A stretch of DNA of 14,735 nucleotides from DAOSVX01 sp964440405 (GTDB taxonomy: Bacteria; Bacillota_I; Bacilli_A; RF39; UBA660). Below, in pieces: positions 13,417 through 14,735 of the stretch. Within the stretch, counting starts at the first letter, position 1; every line of letters starts with the position of its first letter. The stretch is taken from contig CAYTSB010000021.1 of NCBI GenBank assembly GCA_964440405.1, forward strand, positions 1 to 14,735. Reading direction: 5' to 3'. Both the position numbers and the translations under genes were made by a program. The notes beneath the pieces were generated by a model. The model was not told the origin of the DNA. It was given only the letters and a program-made list of their open reading frames with translations, and did not search any database.

Positions 13417-13445
13417 TTGTCAGGGGGGTAAATATGCTATATTAA
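13417..13445 (+). promoter_or_regulatory. Probable promoter of the surface protein gene, with a G6 tract in the spacer
   Basis: TTGTCA (13417-13422) is a five-of-six -35 match. Two -10 candidates follow: extended TGCTATATT (hexamer 13438-13443) at a 15-base spacing, or the weaker TATTAA (13440-13445) at 17 bases. A run of six G (13423-13428), the longest G run in the window, immediately follows the -35. A change in tract length would change the spacing. The promoter assignment itself is by eye. Confidence 0.45.
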
Positions 13446-13464
13446 ATATAAGAAAGTAGTTATT

Positions 13465-14735
13465 ATGAACATAAGAAGAAAGATAATAATAACCTTATCA
13501 TTTGTTATAGCAATAATGTTAGTTATTGGATTTTCTTATGCTAAATTTGTTAAAATAGAAGTACAGGGCAATCAAGGTCAAAATACCATAATGGGAAATA
13601 CTATTTCATCATCAGAAATAACAGAAGGATTTACAGTAACTTATGAAGAAGGAAATAACTTTATAGATAGTGATGAGATAAAACCAGAATATCAGGATAT
13701 TAGAAGATTTAAAGTGGCAACAAATTATAACGGCATTCAATATATAACAATAGAATTAGTGTCAGTAGCAAACACTTCAAGTGGGACCTATAACTTATAT
13801 AATTGTATAGAGGCGGATTATAATAATGTAACGCTAACCAATGTAGAAAGCAATTGCACTAGAATAAGCGCTTCATCAGATACATTGCCAACAGCAGGTA
13901 ATACAAATCAACTACATACCCAAGCAAAATTAACATTAGGAGAAAAAGGGACCAATTATTATGTCTTGACAACAAACACAATATCATCAAATTATATTTT
14001 TAAAGGAACAATATTAGTTAAAAAATATATACCAACCTTAGAAAAAGTAATTTTAGCAGAATACACCACAGTATCAGATGCTATCGCAAGTACTTATGTA
14101 TCAAGTGCAAGTGGCATAAATTTTGGAGCAGTAAATAGTCCAACCAATGGCCAGGGATTATATTTAAATGTTAAAAATAGTGGCAGTGGCGATATTAAAT
14201 ACTTTAGAGGAGGAACCTATTGTTATATAAGTGGAGCACAAATATCAAGTAGTAGTATATGCACAACGGCAGGTGGCACCTGGACAAATCAACATTGCTC
14301 GTTATCTGATTCAGAAAGTGCCTGTACAACAGCAGGTGGAACATTTTATGAGTTAAAAAACAATGTCATGTTTGGAGGCTTTGCCTGGAAGATAGTAAGA
14401 ATCAATGCAGATGGCAGTATCAGATTAATCTATAATGGTACAAGTCCAACAGCTAGAGGAACAAATGCAATTATAGAAGGTTCAGCATTTAACTCAAGTT
14501 ATAATGATAATACCTATGTGGGATATATGTATGGAGCAGCAGGACAAAGCACCTATGCAGCAACTCATACCAATGCCACAAATAGTACCATCAAAGGAGT
14601 AGTAGATACCTGGTATAGCAACAACTTATCATCATTTGCAAGTAAAATAGCCGATGCCGGATTTTGCGGAGATCGAAGTATGCGAAGTGGAGACTTGGGA
14701 TATGGAACAAACGAAACCTACTATGGAGCATATGT
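13465..14735 (+). CDS. Large secreted or surface protein, 5' part only
   Basis: An open frame of 423 codons runs from the ATG at 13465 to the window edge without a stop, so the 3' part is missing. The first 27 residues look like a signal sequence: basic NIRRK, then a hydrophobic core to FSYA, with possible cleavage before KF. This recalls the N-termini of SipW/TasA-type exported proteins, but the match is loose. The mature part is rich in Thr, Ser, Asn and Gly. Residues 253-293 are Cys-rich, with CTTAGGT repeated 21 residues apart (C266 and C287). MFGGFAWKIVRINADGSIRLIYNGT (from 302), then VGYMYG, TIKGVVDTWYSNNL and GFCGDRS follow; I associate this pattern with surface proteins of uncultured gut Bacilli. 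The ribosome site (AAGAAAG) is weak. Ile codons are ATA 25, ATT 8 and ATC 5, against 3, 11 and 1 in greA. Function is unknown; adhesion is only a guess. Confidence 0.8.
   Translation, partial: MNIRRKIIITLSFVIAIMLVIGFSYAKFVKIEVQGNQGQNTIMGNTISSSEITEGFTVTYEEGNNFIDSDEIKPEYQDIRRFKVATNYNGIQYITIELVSVANTSSGTYNLYNCIEADYNNVTLTNVESNCTRISASSDTLPTAGNTNQLHTQAKLTLGEKGTNYYVLTTNTISSNYIFKGTILVKKYIPTLEKVILAEYTTVSDAIASTYVSSASGINFGAVNSPTNGQGLYLNVKNSGSGDIKYFRGGTYCYISGAQISSSSICTTAGGTWTNQHCSLSDSESACTTAGGTFYELKNNVMFGGFAWKIVRINADGSIRLIYNGTSPTARGTNAIIEGSAFNSSYNDNTYVGYMYGAAGQSTYAATHTNATNSTIKGVVDTWYSNNLSSFASKIADAGFCGDRSMRSGDLGYGTNETYYGAY
14260..14343 (+). repeat. Tandem Cys-Gly motif pair within the surface protein gene
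   Basis: Two copies of a segment encoding CTTAGGT followed by an aromatic residue start at 14260 and 14323, 63 bases (21 codons) apart. The copies differ at several third positions, so this is an older or selected protein repeat and not a recent DNA duplication. A further Cys at residue 278 lies between them and could pair with one of them. Confidence 0.55.

Noticed and set aside
1..14735. Mycoplasma-type genetic code, CRISPR arrays, tRNA or rRNA genes, insertion sequences
   Set aside because: TGA is used as a stop and Trp is TGG. No regularly spaced repeats, cloverleaf sequences, transposase motifs or target-site duplications were seen on either strand.

Overview
The window is a low-GC (by eye about 30% or less), gene-dense bacterial segment in which every gene I can support lies on the plus strand. 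TGA is used as a stop (IreB-family gene, 9075-9077) and Trp is encoded by TGG, so the standard bacterial code applies and not the Mycoplasma code. Strong Shine-Dalgarno sequences, sigma-A-type promoters (often extended -10) and the gene order point to Bacillota. The order recD2 / small hydrophobic protein / AI-2E permease / alaS / IreB family / ruvX / DUF1292 / mltG / O-methyltransferase / greA closely follows the yrrC ... greA region of Bacillus subtilis. The surface protein at the right end resembles ones I associate with uncultured gut Bacilli (RF39- or Erysipelotrichales-like lineages). That placement is an inference.

Layout: 1-50 holds the terminator of an unseen upstream gene. mtaB (118-1389) modifies tRNA. 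An unrecognised single-pass membrane protein (1429-1950) has its own promoter and terminator. recD2 (2041-4218) is followed by a 47-residue hydrophobic protein (4260-4403) and a terminator. A tight operon then runs AI-2E-type permease, dNMP-kinase-like protein, cmk and a short alaS (4473-8636). Next come 192 bases of intergenic sequence with several inverted repeats and a terminator. The next operon is IreB family, ruvX, DUF1292, mltG and an O-methyltransferase (8829-11428). greA and tig follow as single-gene units, each with its own promoter and terminator. From 13465 to the window edge runs the 5' part of a large secreted or surface protein.

Most of the content is housekeeping: tRNA modification and charging, nucleotide phosphorylation, DNA repair and recombination, cell-wall synthesis control (the IreB substrate of PASTA kinases, and MltG), transcript-cleavage rescue (GreA) and nascent-chain folding (trigger factor).

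The points most worth a second look are: (1) the partial surface protein, with codon use unlike its neighbours and a G6 tract inside its probable promoter; (2) an alanyl-tRNA synthetase that lacks both the barrel linker and the C-Ala domain but keeps the editing zinc site; (3) a 10-N assembly gap that falsely breaks the O-methyltransferase; (4) a possible structured RNA after alaS; (5) the unknown membrane protein; and (6) a phage-type nucleotide kinase paired with cmk. I see no mobile element, CRISPR array, tRNA or rRNA, and no clear new multi-gene system.
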